Shown here in pieces: positions 19,769-28,963 of a DNA stretch of 64,000 bases. The DNA lies in assembly GCF_014725735.1 (NCBI RefSeq), contig NZ_CP061368.1:3487225-3551224 (forward strand), in the 5' to 3' direction. A program made the position numbers and the translations under genes. Numbering within the stretch: the first letter of the stretch is position 1; each line of letters opens with the position of its first letter. The stretch comes from Wenzhouxiangella sp. AB-CW3 (GTDB lineage Bacteria > Pseudomonadota > Gammaproteobacteria > Xanthomonadales > Wenzhouxiangellaceae). The notes beneath the pieces are model-generated. The model was not told the origin of the DNA. It saw only the letters and a list, made by a program, of their open reading frames with translations, and did not search any database.

Positions 19769-20440
19769 TCAGCTTTCGGCCGCTGCGCCCTGCTCGTCTT
19801 CATCCCCGCTCGCGGCGGTTTCGAGTTCGGCCGCTTCGCGTTCGACCAGGTACTGGACCGCTTCGAGCATGTCCTGGTAGCTGTCGAAGCGGTTCGGCTG
19901 CACCCGCCACTTGCCATGCACAATCATCGTGGGCGTACTGCGGATACCGAACTGGCGGATCAGGTTGCGATTCTGGCGCATGCGGGAGTCCACCGCAAAG
20001 GATTCGGAGGTATTGAGAAACTCCTCGGCCTCGACACCGAACTCGGCATAGAAGTCGGCGATATCATCGAAGCTCTGGAACTGGCGCCCTTCATCGTGCA
20101 GGGCATTGAACAGAGCCTCGTGCGCAGCGGAATCGATGTCCATGACCTGGGCCGTGTAATAGGCCCGTGCGAACAGATCCCAGCCCCGCTGCAGGGCAAC
20201 CGGCAGCCGGCGGAAATTGACATTGTCGTCCAGTTCTTCTTCCCACGCCTTTATATGCGGCAGGAAATTGCGACAGGCAGGACAGGGATAGGCGAACGCC
20301 TCGACCACCTCGACCTGTTCGCCCGACACGGAAACCGGGGTGACAACACGATGATAGTGTTCGCCTTCCCGAAACGATTCGGCCATGGCCGTACCGGCCA
20401 GGACAATGAACCCCAGCGACAGTGCAGAGAACTTCAGCAT
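19769..20440 (-). CDS. dsbA: Thiol:disulfide interchange protein DsbA with CPAC active site
   Basis: Periplasmic oxidant that introduces disulfide bonds into exported proteins. 223 residues with signal peptide (LSLGFIVLAGTAMA). The thioredoxin-fold active site is YPCPACRNF, where classical DsbA has CPHC; the cis-proline loop is RSTPTMIV. The inserted helical domain lies between. A glutamate-rich C-terminal tail (EREAAELETAASGDEDEQ) is unusual for the family. ATG 20440 is chosen for GGAG six bases upstream. Expressed with cytochrome c4 upstream. Confidence 0.88.
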   Translation of the reverse strand: MLKFSALSLGFIVLAGTAMAESFREGEHYHRVVTPVSVSGEQVEVVEAFAYPCPACRNFLPHIKAWEEELDDNVNFRRLPVALQRGWDLFARAYYTAQVMDIDSAAHEALFNALHDEGRQFQSFDDIADFYAEFGVEAEEFLNTSESFAVDSRMRQNRNLIRQFGIRSTPTMIVHGKWRVQPNRFDSYQDMLEAVQYLVEREAAELETAASGDEDEQGAAAES

Positions 20441-20529
20441 GAACGACTCCGTTAGTCTTGTCATATCGTGAATGTCATTGACCCGTGCGGGTCGGCCTAG
20501 TTCCACCCCGACACTTCAACAGTGAAACC

Positions 20530-21150
20530 CTATCGCGCCCGATGCAGGCCCTCGATGTAGGAGCTGACCGCCTGAATTTCCTCATCGGTCAGGTTACGTG
20601 CTGCCGCCACCATGATCTGGCTGTAGGGGTCGTCCTCGCCATGGTGTTCACCGGCACGGTAAGCCTCCAGGCGCGCGACCGTGTAGTCGGTATGCTGGGC
20701 GCGCACCATCGGAAAGTGAGCCCCCGGAATACCATCACCGGAGGGACCGTGGCAGGCCGCACAGGCCGGAACGCCGGTGTCGTGGTTGCCGGCCTGGTAG
20801 ACCTTCTTTCCAAGCTCGACCAGGTCTTCGTCGGCCACGCCGGGCTCGATGCGCTGCTGCTCGTAGAACGCCGAAATATCGGCCAGCTCCTGATCGGACA
20901 GGTCGGCCACCATGGGATACATCTCCGGCACGTTGCGCTTCTGTTCACGAATCAGAATGCTTTGCCGGGTTGCGTAATCCTGATGCTGACCGGCGAGCTT
21001 CGGCCAGATGCTGACCGTGCTGTTGCCGTCCACGCCATGACAGGAGGCGCAGGATGCGGCCAGTTCTTCACCGGCCTCCGGATCGCCGACACCCACCGCC
21101 ATGGCCGCCATCGGCACCCATGCCATCAGCATCACCAAGAATCGAGCCAT
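20530..21150 (-). CDS. Cytochrome c4 (diheme)
   Basis: Periplasmic diheme electron carrier feeding terminal oxidases. 206 residues; signal peptide LVMLMAWVPMAAMA. Two heme-attachment motifs, CASCH (N-terminal domain) and CAACH (C-terminal domain), each followed by GVDGNS or GPSGDG loops typical of c4. Distal Met ligand candidates are in EMYPMVADL and IMVAAARNL. The open frame extends to 21663 antisense to engB, but ATG 21150 with the signal peptide is clearly correct. First gene of the c4-dsbA-nuclease run. Confidence 0.92.
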   Translation of the reverse strand: MARFLVMLMAWVPMAAMAVGVGDPEAGEELAASCASCHGVDGNSTVSIWPKLAGQHQDYATRQSILIREQKRNVPEMYPMVADLSDQELADISAFYEQQRIEPGVADEDLVELGKKVYQAGNHDTGVPACAACHGPSGDGIPGAHFPMVRAQHTDYTVARLEAYRAGEHHGEDDPYSQIMVAAARNLTDEEIQAVSSYIEGLHRAR

Positions 21151-21197
21151 TTCCGTGGTACTCCTGAATTGATTGAGAATGTTTGAAAGACTGAACC

Positions 21198-21206
21198 TGA
21201 TATTAT
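21198..21206 (+). promoter_or_regulatory. Candidate extended -10 element for engB
   Basis: TGATATTAT fits the extended -10 form TGnTATnnT. It lies 16 bp before GTG 21223, so the transcript would have a very short leader. TTGAGA at 21173-21178 is a possible -35, but the spacing (22 bp) is long. Confidence 0.35.
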
Positions 21207-21222
21207 CGCCGCTCAGCCATCC

Positions 21223-21876
21223 GTGTGCCAGTCCGTGAGTGCAATTCGTCGTCTGCTCAGGCAGGCAGAGTACCTGATCAGCGTCCACAACCGGTCGCAA
21301 CTGCCCCCGGATCAGGGGCGGGAAGTCGCCATTGCCGGGCGCTCGAACGCCGGCAAGTCCAGCCTGATCAATCGCCTGTGCCACCGCAAGGCACTGGCGC
21401 GCACCAGCCGCACGCCCGGCCGCACGCGCCAGTTGGTGTTTTTTCGACTCGATGACCATCGTCACCTTGTCGACCTGCCAGGTTACGGCTTTGCACGCGT
21501 CGGCGGTGACCTCAAACGCCACTGGAAGGGGCTCATCCAGGGCTATCTGGAAAAGCGTCAGGCGCTGGCCGGACTGGTGATCGTGATGGACGTGCGCCAT
21601 CCGCTCAAGGACAGCGACATCGAACTGGCCAACTGGGCCGGCAGTCGCGGGCTGCCGCTGCACCTGGTACTGACCAAGGCCGACAAGCTCGGCCGGGGCA
21701 AGCAGAGCGAGGCGTTGCTGGGTGTGCGCAAGCTGGTTGATGCCAATGTCGGGGTTCAGCTTTTTTCCGCCACCAGCGGGCAGGGAATCGACGAGCTCGA
21801 GACGGTGATGGCGGACTGGTTTCTGGGGAGTGCCGACGATCAGTCGGCCGGGCGCAGCGAAAGCCCCGGCCAGTAA
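21223..21876 (+). CDS. engB: Ribosome biogenesis GTPase EngB (YihA/YsxC)
   Basis: Essential GTPase for large-subunit assembly. 217 residues. G1 GRSNAGKSS, switch I region TSRTPGRTR, G3 DLPGYGFA, G4 TKADK and G5 SATSGQ are all present in order. GTG 21223 is the first possible start; GTG 21235 is an equally plausible start four residues later, since homology begins near AIRRLLRQAEYLIS. Divergent from cytochrome c4. The 3' end overlaps the convergent PilZ gene by 37 bp. Confidence 0.93.
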   Translation: MCQSVSAIRRLLRQAEYLISVHNRSQLPPDQGREVAIAGRSNAGKSSLINRLCHRKALARTSRTPGRTRQLVFFRLDDHRHLVDLPGYGFARVGGDLKRHWKGLIQGYLEKRQALAGLVIVMDVRHPLKDSDIELANWAGSRGLPLHLVLTKADKLGRGKQSEALLGVRKLVDANVGVQLFSATSGQGIDELETVMADWFLGSADDQSAGRSESPGQ

Positions 21877-22301
21877 TCTAGCTGTGTTAGCTCGCGGTCG
21901 AGCAGGCTGACATCGCCCAGATTATCTTCGATCAGCAGCTTCAGGCTGCTGAAACTTTCGGGATCGACACCCCGGAAACGGCAGGCCAGTCGCTCGGCTT
22001 CAATCCGCACCACCGAGACTTCCATGGTCATGCTGACTTCGGCGCCGTTGATCTCGCCACGTACGCTCAGGCCAAGCTCACCCGCGTTCTCTTCCAGGGA
22101 AACCTGAGTCAGGCCGGGCACCTCCAGCAAGGCACCATTGAGCGAAATATCGAGCAGCACGGCTGGCACGCGGGAACTGTCACCGACTCGCAACAGGGCT
22201 TGCGCCTGAAACGGGAAGCGGTGAAATCGGCGACGTTCGCTAACTGGGGACACGTGACACTCCGTTCGGCTCGGAACCGGCTTCGCGGCAACAAGGCCCA
22301 A
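21840..22301 (-). CDS. PilZ domain protein
   Basis: 153 residues, essentially one PilZ domain. The c-di-GMP-binding signature has both parts: an Arg-rich switch RRRFHRFPF and DISLNGALLE. It is therefore a likely cyclic-di-GMP receptor influencing motility, adhesion or envelope functions; no partner gene is adjacent. ATG 22301 precedes the domain by about 22 residues without homology, and a later GTG (codon 18 or 20) could be the true start. It ends against engB. Confidence 0.82.
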   Translation of the reverse strand: MGLVAAKPVPSRTECHVSPVSERRRFHRFPFQAQALLRVGDSSRVPAVLLDISLNGALLEVPGLTQVSLEENAGELGLSVRGEINGAEVSMTMEVSVVRIEAERLACRFRGVDPESFSSLKLLIEDNLGDVSLLDRELTQLDYWPGLSLRPAD

Positions 22302-22362
22302 TGCCTTTCACATGAATGATAGCACCTTCTCCGGATTCTCCATCCCGGCATCCTCAAAGTGT

Positions 22363-22368
22363 TATATT
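22363..22368 (+). promoter_or_regulatory. Candidate -10 box for dusB
   Basis: TATATT within an AT-rich patch (GTGTTATATTCG) 28 bp before the dusB start. No good -35 is seen at the expected distance, so this is a weak call. Confidence 0.3.
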
Positions 22369-22395
22369 CGAGCGGTCAGGCTCGCAGACCGCCCC

Positions 22396-23391
22396 ATGCA
22401 TATCGGCCCCCACCAGATCCGTCCCGCGCTTGGACTGGCGCCCATGGCCGGCGTCACCGACAAGCCGTTCCGCCTGTTGTGCCGGCGACTGGGCGCGGGC
22501 CTGGCCACCTCGGAAATGACTACATCCGATCCATCGCTGTGGCATACGCGCAAGTCGCGCGAGCGCATGGACCATGCCGGTGAACCCGGACCGGTGAGCG
22601 TGCAGATTGCCGGCACCGTGCCGGAGGTGATGGCCGCGGCGGCGCGCCACAATGTCGAACATGGCGCCGAAATCATCGACATCAACATGGGCTGTCCGGC
22701 CAAGAAGGTCTGCAAGGCCTGGGCCGGGTCGGCACTGATGCGCGACGAGGCACTGGTCGTCCGGATCCTCGAGGCCGTGGTTGCGGCCGTCGACGTGCCG
22801 GTCACCCTCAAGATCCGCACCGGCTGGGATGCCGAACACCGCAACGGACCGACCATCGCCCTTATCGCCGAAGACTGCGGCATCCAGGCCCTGGCCGTGC
22901 ACGGCCGCACGCGCGACCAGAAATACCAGGGCGAGGCCGAGTACGACACCATTGCCGCAATCTGCCAGTCGCTTTCCATTCCGGTCTGGGCCAACGGCGA
23001 TGTCGACAGTCCGGAAAAGGCCAGCAGGGTGCTCCAACACACCGGTGCCGATGGACTGTTGATCGGACGCGCGGCCCAGGGTCGCCCCTGGATTTTCCGC
23101 GAAATCGCGCACTTCCTGGCCACCGGCGAGCGACTGGTCGAGCCCGGCCTCGACGAGGTGCAAGATATTCTCGTGGGTCACCTGCGGGCCCTGCACGCCT
23201 TCTACGGCGAGACGCGCGGAGTGCGCATCGCGCGCAAGCACCTGGGCTGGTATGCCGCCGGTCGAGCCGACGAGCGCGCGTTTCGTCGCCACGTCAACCG
23301 GGCCGAAAGCGCATGCGAACAGCTCGATATCGTGCAGACGTGGTTCGAAGGACTCCAGCGCGGCGAGACGCCGGCGGTACTGGCCGCCTGA
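22396..23391 (+). CDS. dusB: tRNA-dihydrouridine synthase B
   Basis: FMN-dependent reduction of specific uridines in the tRNA D-loop. 331 residues. Signatures: LGLAPMAGVTDKPFR, the catalytic Cys in INMGCPAKKVC, KIRTGW, VHGRTRDQKYQGEAEY and FMN phosphate loop ANGDVDSPE...GLLIGRAAQGRPW. These match the DusB branch rather than DusA or DusC. ATG 22396 is chosen over 22312, where the upstream residues have no homology. In many gammaproteobacteria dusB is followed by fis; here it ends against a CoA-transferase gene on the other strand and no fis is present. Confidence 0.92.
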   Translation: MHIGPHQIRPALGLAPMAGVTDKPFRLLCRRLGAGLATSEMTTSDPSLWHTRKSRERMDHAGEPGPVSVQIAGTVPEVMAAAARHNVEHGAEIIDINMGCPAKKVCKAWAGSALMRDEALVVRILEAVVAAVDVPVTLKIRTGWDAEHRNGPTIALIAEDCGIQALAVHGRTRDQKYQGEAEYDTIAAICQSLSIPVWANGDVDSPEKASRVLQHTGADGLLIGRAAQGRPWIFREIAHFLATGERLVEPGLDEVQDILVGHLRALHAFYGETRGVRIARKHLGWYAAGRADERAFRRHVNRAESACEQLDIVQTWFEGLQRGETPAVLAA

Positions 23392-24618
23392 TCAGTCCGG
23401 CCTGGCCGCCACCACCCCAGCCTGCAAGAGCGTCTCTATGTACTCCTCCTCCAGCGCCAGACATTCACGCAGCACGTTCCGCGTGTCGGCCCCAAGCAGC
23501 GGCGGGGCCTGCCGGTAATCAACCGGGGTAGCGGAAAACCGCACCGGGTTGGCCACCAGCGGCAGCCCCTCACGCAAAGGGTGATCCATGGGCCGGACCA
23601 TCTCTCGCTGGCGTACCTGCGGATCGTCAAAAACCGCGTCGAGACTGTTGATCGGAGCGGCCGGAATACCCTCGTCAGCCAGCGTTTCAAGCCAGTCGGA
23701 AACGGCACGCCCGGCTATGACCGGCTCGATCGCAGCGATCAGTTCGGTGCGATGCGCCACCCGGTCGTGGTTGCGACGGAAGCGTTCATCATCGATCCAG
23801 TCCGGGTGCCCGGCCAGACGGGCAAAGCGCTCGAACTGGGCATCGTTGCCCACTGCCAGCATCAGGTGACCATCAGCACAGGCGAAAGCCTGGTAGGGCA
23901 CGATATTGGGATGGGCAGTACCCTGGCGCCCGGGCACCTGGCCGCCAATCAGATAATTGGCCGCCTGGTTGGCCAGCCAAGCGACCTGGGTGTCGAGCAG
24001 CGACAGGTCGATGTGCTGGCCCTGGCCGGTGGACCAACTATGCAGCAAGGCGGCCTGAATGGCGCTGACTGCGTACATGCCGGCCATCAGGTCGGCCACC
24101 GCCACGCCCACCTTCTGCGGCCCGCCGTCGGGCTCGCCGGTGATACTCATCAAACCGCCCATGGCCTGAATCGCCGCATCGTAGCCGGACTGGTGGGCGC
24201 GTGGCCCATCCTGTCCGAATCCGGTAATCGAACAAAAGACCAGGCCGGGATGAAGTTCGCGCAGGCTGGCCCAGTCCAGCCCGTAACGGGCCAGGCCACC
24301 GACACGGAAATTCTCGATCAATACATCACTCTTGCAGGCCAGCTCACGCACCAATTCCTGGCCACGTGGTTCGGCCAGATTGATCGCCACCGAGCGCTTG
24401 CCGCGATTGGTCGAAAGAAAATAGGCCGACTCGCCGGTTTCATGACCGGCATCGTCGCGCAGCCATGGCGGACCCCAGCCGCGCGTATCATCGCCGGCAC
24501 CCGGACGCTCGATCTTGATCACTTCGGCGCCGAAATCGGCCAGGATCTGGCCGGCCCAGGGTCCCGCGAGAATCCGGGAAAGTTCAAGCACCCGCACGCC
24601 AGACAGCGGACCACTCAT
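23392..24618 (-). CDS. CaiB/BaiF family (class III) CoA-transferase
   Basis: Transfers CoA between carboxylic acids. 408 residues. Family features: PLSGVRVLELSRILAGPWAGQ, FGAEVIKIERPGAGDDTRGWGPP, and the nucleophile Asp in LSLLDTQVAW. The final residues form the interlocked-dimer tail. The acyl substrate is not predictable. ATG 24618 overlaps the end of the upstream sirtuin gene by 4 nt, implying translational coupling with a lysine deacylase. The stop touches that of dusB. Confidence 0.87.
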   Translation of the reverse strand: MSGPLSGVRVLELSRILAGPWAGQILADFGAEVIKIERPGAGDDTRGWGPPWLRDDAGHETGESAYFLSTNRGKRSVAINLAEPRGQELVRELACKSDVLIENFRVGGLARYGLDWASLRELHPGLVFCSITGFGQDGPRAHQSGYDAAIQAMGGLMSITGEPDGGPQKVGVAVADLMAGMYAVSAIQAALLHSWSTGQGQHIDLSLLDTQVAWLANQAANYLIGGQVPGRQGTAHPNIVPYQAFACADGHLMLAVGNDAQFERFARLAGHPDWIDDERFRRNHDRVAHRTELIAAIEPVIAGRAVSDWLETLADEGIPAAPINSLDAVFDDPQVRQREMVRPMDHPLREGLPLVANPVRFSATPVDYRQAPPLLGADTRNVLRECLALEEEYIETLLQAGVVAARPD

Positions 24619-25499
24619 GTCATGGCATCCGCCAGGGTTTGCAGGGCGCTCATGCAATCGGCATCCACCTTGAAGCGCAACCAGCGCTCGGCCCGCATGC
24701 GGCCGCGATTGAGTGCGACCACCGGCAGACCACGGTCCGCCGCCTCGCGCACCAGACGAAAGGCTGAACCGACCACCAGCGAGCTGCCCACGGTCAAAAG
24801 CGCATCGGCCCTGGCCAGTTCCCGTGCCACACGTTCACGAGTCGCGGTCGGAATCGACTCGCCGAAGAACACGACCTCGGGCTTCAGGCGCCCTCCGCAG
24901 GACTCGCACGGCGCAACTTCAAAACCCGGCCAGTCCCGCGCATCAAGTTCGGCATCACCGTCGGCATTGAACCCCAGCACACGACCGTGCCAGTCCTCGT
25001 TCAGTCTGGACAAACGAAGCTGCAGTGCATCCCGGGCCTCGATCTCCCCACAATCCAGGCAACGCACCCGGTCGAGCCGGCCATGCAGATCGATCACGGA
25101 GCGCTGGCCGGCCTGATGGTGCAGGCCATCGACATTCTGGGTAATCACTCTGCCGACCCGGCCGGCCCGAGCCAGGCGACTCAGGGCCAGATGCCCGGCA
25201 TTGGGACGGGCCTTCGACATCGCCGGCCACCCGAAGTAACTGCGCGCCCAGTAACGCCGTCGAGTCGCCGCGCTGGCCATGAACTCGGGATAAAGAATCG
25301 GCCGCCGCTGCAACCAGCGCCCCGCGCCATCGCGATAAGCGGGAATCCCCGACCCGGTGGAACAACCCGCCCCCGTCAACACCAACACCCGCCGATGCGA
25401 GACCAGAAAATCCCCCAGCGCCGACACCCCAGCCACCGGCGCCACTACCCCGGCACCACCACCCATCTCCGGAATCCGAATCCTCGCCACCATCCCCAA
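24615..25499 (-). CDS. NAD-dependent protein deacylase, sirtuin family
   Basis: Removes acyl groups from lysine using NAD+. 294 residues. NAD-binding GAGCSTGSGIPAYRD, catalytic ITQNVDGLHHQAG and His in DLHGRLDRVRC. Zinc ligands CLDC and CESC flank an insertion. LTVGSSLVVGSAFRL and VALNRG complete the Rossmann fold. The GAGCSTGSGIPAYR form is like class II (SIRT4-type) sirtuins rather than CobB. The start may be ATG 25499 or the next ATG, two codons on. Overlaps the CoA-transferase start. Confidence 0.88.
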   Translation of the reverse strand: MGMVARIRIPEMGGGAGVVAPVAGVSALGDFLVSHRRVLVLTGAGCSTGSGIPAYRDGAGRWLQRRPILYPEFMASAATRRRYWARSYFGWPAMSKARPNAGHLALSRLARAGRVGRVITQNVDGLHHQAGQRSVIDLHGRLDRVRCLDCGEIEARDALQLRLSRLNEDWHGRVLGFNADGDAELDARDWPGFEVAPCESCGGRLKPEVVFFGESIPTATRERVARELARADALLTVGSSLVVGSAFRLVREAADRGLPVVALNRGRMRAERWLRFKVDADCMSALQTLADAMT

Positions 25500-25523
25500 A
25501 GTCTACCCCCAAAACCCTCTCCC

Positions 25524-25572
25524 CACTTCACACTTCACACTTCACACTTAACACCCAACACCTAACACCCAA
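25524..25572. repeat. Seven-unit 7-bp tandem array with graded drift
   Basis: Seven consecutive heptamers: CACTTCA three times, then CACTTAA, CACCCAA, CACCTAA, CACCCAA. It fills most of the 119-bp divergent gap between the sirtuin gene and hemB, so the promoters of both must lie in or beside it. Neighbouring units are more alike than distant ones. Confidence 0.8.
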
Positions 25573-25588
25573 TCTTCACCCCTTATAA

Positions 25589-26611
<1,023 letters not shown>

Positions 26612-26669
26612 AGACAAGACCAAGGAGCGCGAGGAAAAAGCCATCACTCAATGCCGTCAAACCACTCCC

Positions 26670-26697
26670 CGCCTCCCGCCTCCCGTCTTCCGTCTCC
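26670..26697. repeat. Four-unit 7-bp tandem array
   Basis: CGCCTCC twice, then CGTCTTC and CGTCTCC, in the hemB-aroE gap 14 bp before the aroE start. Pyrimidine-rich on the plus strand. It separates hemB from aroE and occupies the place where an aroE ribosome-binding site would be expected. Confidence 0.65.
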
Positions 26698-26710
26698 CCA
26701 AACCGATCAC

Positions 26711-27538
26711 ATGCAATCAGCTCACCCCATCAAACTTGCAGTATTCGGCCAACCGATCAGCCACAGCCTGTCACCGCGCATTCATGAAATGTTCGGCAAT
26801 CAACTCGGCATTCCGGTGGACTACCAGGCCATCGAATCGTCACCGGAACAACTGCCCGAGCGGCTGATCGAGTTCCGGGACAGCGGCGGCATGGGGGCCA
26901 ACCTGACCCTGCCGCTGAAAGAAACCGGACTTGAGCTGTGCGAGTACGTTGACATCGGGGCCCGCTATGCCGGGGCGGTCAACACGCTCAAGGCCATCAA
27001 GTCGGGCTGGCATGGCTACAACACCGATGGTGCGGGCATGATGCTCGACCTCGATCGGCTCGGATTGCAGGTCAACGGCCGCAATGTGCTGCTGATCGGC
27101 GCCGGTGGCGCCGCTGCCGGCCTGCTCGAACCTCTGCTGGCCGCGGGACCGAACTTACTGTGCATCCTCAATCGCACACCGGAGCGAGCCAGCACACTGG
27201 TCGACCGCTTTGCCCACCGCGGCAACCTCTCCGCGGGCGGACTGGAAGAAGGGCCGGATTTAACAGGATTCGACCTGCTGATCCAGTCCACCAGCGCCGG
27301 CCATAACCAGGATGGGCTGACGCTCAGGCGCGACTGGCTTAACGACAATGCCCGGGCCTACGACCTCAACTACGGCCGGGCTCACACCGGCTTCAACCAG
27401 TGGTGCCAGAACAACGAACTGCCGGTCCACGACGGACTGGGCATGCTGGTGGGCCAGGCAGCTCTCGCCTTCGAGATCTGGACCGGCAAACGCCCCGAAA
27501 TCCAGCCTGTTCTGACGTCAATCAGGGGAGTTGTCTAA
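26711..27538 (+). CDS. aroE: Shikimate dehydrogenase (NADP+)
   Basis: Reduces 3-dehydroshikimate in aromatic amino acid synthesis. 275 residues. Substrate site FGQPISHSLSPRIHE, catalytic Lys in NLTLPLKETG (usual NVTxPxK), NTDGAGM, Rossmann GAGGAAAGLLEPL with NADP-type NRTPERA, and the terminal DGLGMLVGQAALAFEIWTG. ATG 26711 is chosen over 26651, whose extra 20 residues are translated from the tandem repeat. No obvious Shine-Dalgarno precedes it. Confidence 0.93.
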   Translation: MQSAHPIKLAVFGQPISHSLSPRIHEMFGNQLGIPVDYQAIESSPEQLPERLIEFRDSGGMGANLTLPLKETGLELCEYVDIGARYAGAVNTLKAIKSGWHGYNTDGAGMMLDLDRLGLQVNGRNVLLIGAGGAAAGLLEPLLAAGPNLLCILNRTPERASTLVDRFAHRGNLSAGGLEEGPDLTGFDLLIQSTSAGHNQDGLTLRRDWLNDNARAYDLNYGRAHTGFNQWCQNNELPVHDGLGMLVGQAALAFEIWTGKRPEIQPVLTSIRGVV

Positions 27539-27585
27539 AACGTGAGTCGTTGATACGGGAAAACCATGGCAAACGCTCATCCCCC

Positions 27586-27620
27586 GTTCACCTTTCACCT
27601 CTCACCTTTTCCCTTTCATC
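27586..27620. repeat. Five-unit degenerate 7-bp tandem array
   Basis: GTTCACC, TTTCACC, TCTCACC, TTTTCCC, TTTCATC in tandem in the 83-bp gap between the convergent aroE and universal stress protein genes. Fourteen bases (TCTCACCTTTTCCC) are identical to part of another array at 45344-45364. Confidence 0.65.
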
Positions 27621-27621
27621 A

Positions 27622-28056
27622 TCAACTCACCACCGTCACCGGCGTATGAGTATGACGAATCACCTTGTCGGAAACGCTGCCGAGCAATAGCGAACCGATC
27701 TTCGACTGTCCCCGCCTGCCCATCACCAGAAGGATGTCGCGGGAGTTACCCAGCCATTCGATGATTTCTTCGGCCGGGTCGCCGATCAAGGCCAGCTCTT
27801 CCGGCTTTTCCGGCCGGTCGCTGAGCTGTGAAAGCGTTTCATCAAAGACCTTGCGGGCTGACTGTTGGCGCGCCTGCTCCAGTGCCTCCGGCCCGAAGCC
27901 CAGGGCGCCGCTGGCATCATCTGTCGCCATCGGGAAAACGTGCAGCATGGTCAGTGAAGCATTCATGCTGTCGGCAAGACGTGCCGCCACGCGCGCGGCG
28001 CGCAGTGCTGCATCCGAGCCATCCACAGCCACCACCACTTTGCGAAACTCATTCAT
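27622..28056 (-). CDS. Universal stress protein (UspA family)
   Basis: 144 residues, a single Usp domain. Starts with VVVAVDGSDAALRAARVAARL and ends with the ATP-binding signature MGRRGQSKIGSLLLGSVSD followed by VIRHTHTPVTVV, so it belongs to the ATP-binding (MJ0577-like) class. Cytoplasmic, role in stress survival. Stands alone between aroE (convergent) and apaH (same strand, 73 bp upstream). Confidence 0.9.
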   Translation of the reverse strand: MNEFRKVVVAVDGSDAALRAARVAARLADSMNASLTMLHVFPMATDDASGALGFGPEALEQARQQSARKVFDETLSQLSDRPEKPEELALIGDPAEEIIEWLGNSRDILLVMGRRGQSKIGSLLLGSVSDKVIRHTHTPVTVVS

Positions 28057-28129
28057 GTCGTTCTCCTGTTGTCGGGGAAGTCTGCTTCAATCCCCAGAGC
28101 ATGCCACAGTGACTATTATGTTGATCGCT

Positions 28130-28963
28130 TCAGCCGGGCCTGCGGCGCCTTTCACACTCAACCGCAACCAGTTGCTTCCGCCCTTCTTCGAGTACCAGCG
28201 CGGTCAACTCGCCACCCCAGACACAGCCACTGTCCAGACAGATGACCTGGCCCTCGCGGTAACATCCCAGCATCGACCAGTGACCGAATACGATGGTCCA
28301 GTCCGCCCAGGCTGCATGCAGGTACCGGAACCAGGGGCTCACGCCGTCAGGCGCGTGATCAGGATCGCCCTTGTAGTCGAGATCGAGAATACCGTCCTTG
28401 CTGCAGAAACGCATTCGTGTCAACACATTGGTGATGGCACGCAAACGTTCCTTTTCCGGTTGATCCGGTTGCCACTGTTTCGGGTGATCGCCATACATGT
28501 GCTCAAAGAAGGCCCGCGGATCAGCGGCCAGGGCCGATTCGAGTTCCGCAGCACGGGCCTTGGCCGTATCCGGACTCCAGCGAGGATCGACACCGGCATG
28601 TACCAGCGCCAGGCGCCGCCGATCACTGGCCCACATGAGCGGCTGCCGACAAAGCCAGTCAAGCAGCTCCCTGCCATCACCGGCATCGAGAATGGCATCA
28701 AACTCGGCATGCCCTCGCTGTCGCCGGCGCACACCCCAGGCATAGGCCAGCAGATGCAGATCGTGATTGCCCAGCACCGTCATGGCGCGATCGCCCAGTG
28801 AACGAATCAGGCGCAATGTCTCCAGCGACTGCCCCCCACGATTGACCAGATCGCCGGCCAGGCGCAGCTGATCGCGGGACGGATCGAATCGCAGCTTTTC
28901 CAGAAGACTGGCCAGACCGTCGTAATGCCCCTGGATATCGCCGATGAAGATCTCGCGTGTCAT
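28130..28963 (-). CDS. apaH: Bis(5'-nucleosyl)-tetraphosphatase, symmetrical
   Basis: Hydrolyses Ap4A to two ADP and can remove nucleoside-tetraphosphate RNA caps. 277 residues. Metallophosphatase motifs are complete: GDIQGHYDGL, GDLVNRGGQS, GNHDLHLLA, LVHAGV and FGHWSML. Typical apaH length. Its start overlaps the stop of the CDF transporter gene by 4 nt, forming the run folA-CDF-apaH. Confidence 0.92.
   Translation of the reverse strand: MTREIFIGDIQGHYDGLASLLEKLRFDPSRDQLRLAGDLVNRGGQSLETLRLIRSLGDRAMTVLGNHDLHLLAYAWGVRRRQRGHAEFDAILDAGDGRELLDWLCRQPLMWASDRRRLALVHAGVDPRWSPDTAKARAAELESALAADPRAFFEHMYGDHPKQWQPDQPEKERLRAITNVLTRMRFCSKDGILDLDYKGDPDHAPDGVSPWFRYLHAAWADWTIVFGHWSMLGCYREGQVICLDSGCVWGGELTALVLEEGRKQLVAVECERRRRPG

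Noticed and set aside
23581..25116. 511-residue plus-strand frame across the CoA-transferase and sirtuin genes
   Set aside because: Low-complexity out-of-frame product; both minus-strand genes have full motif sets.
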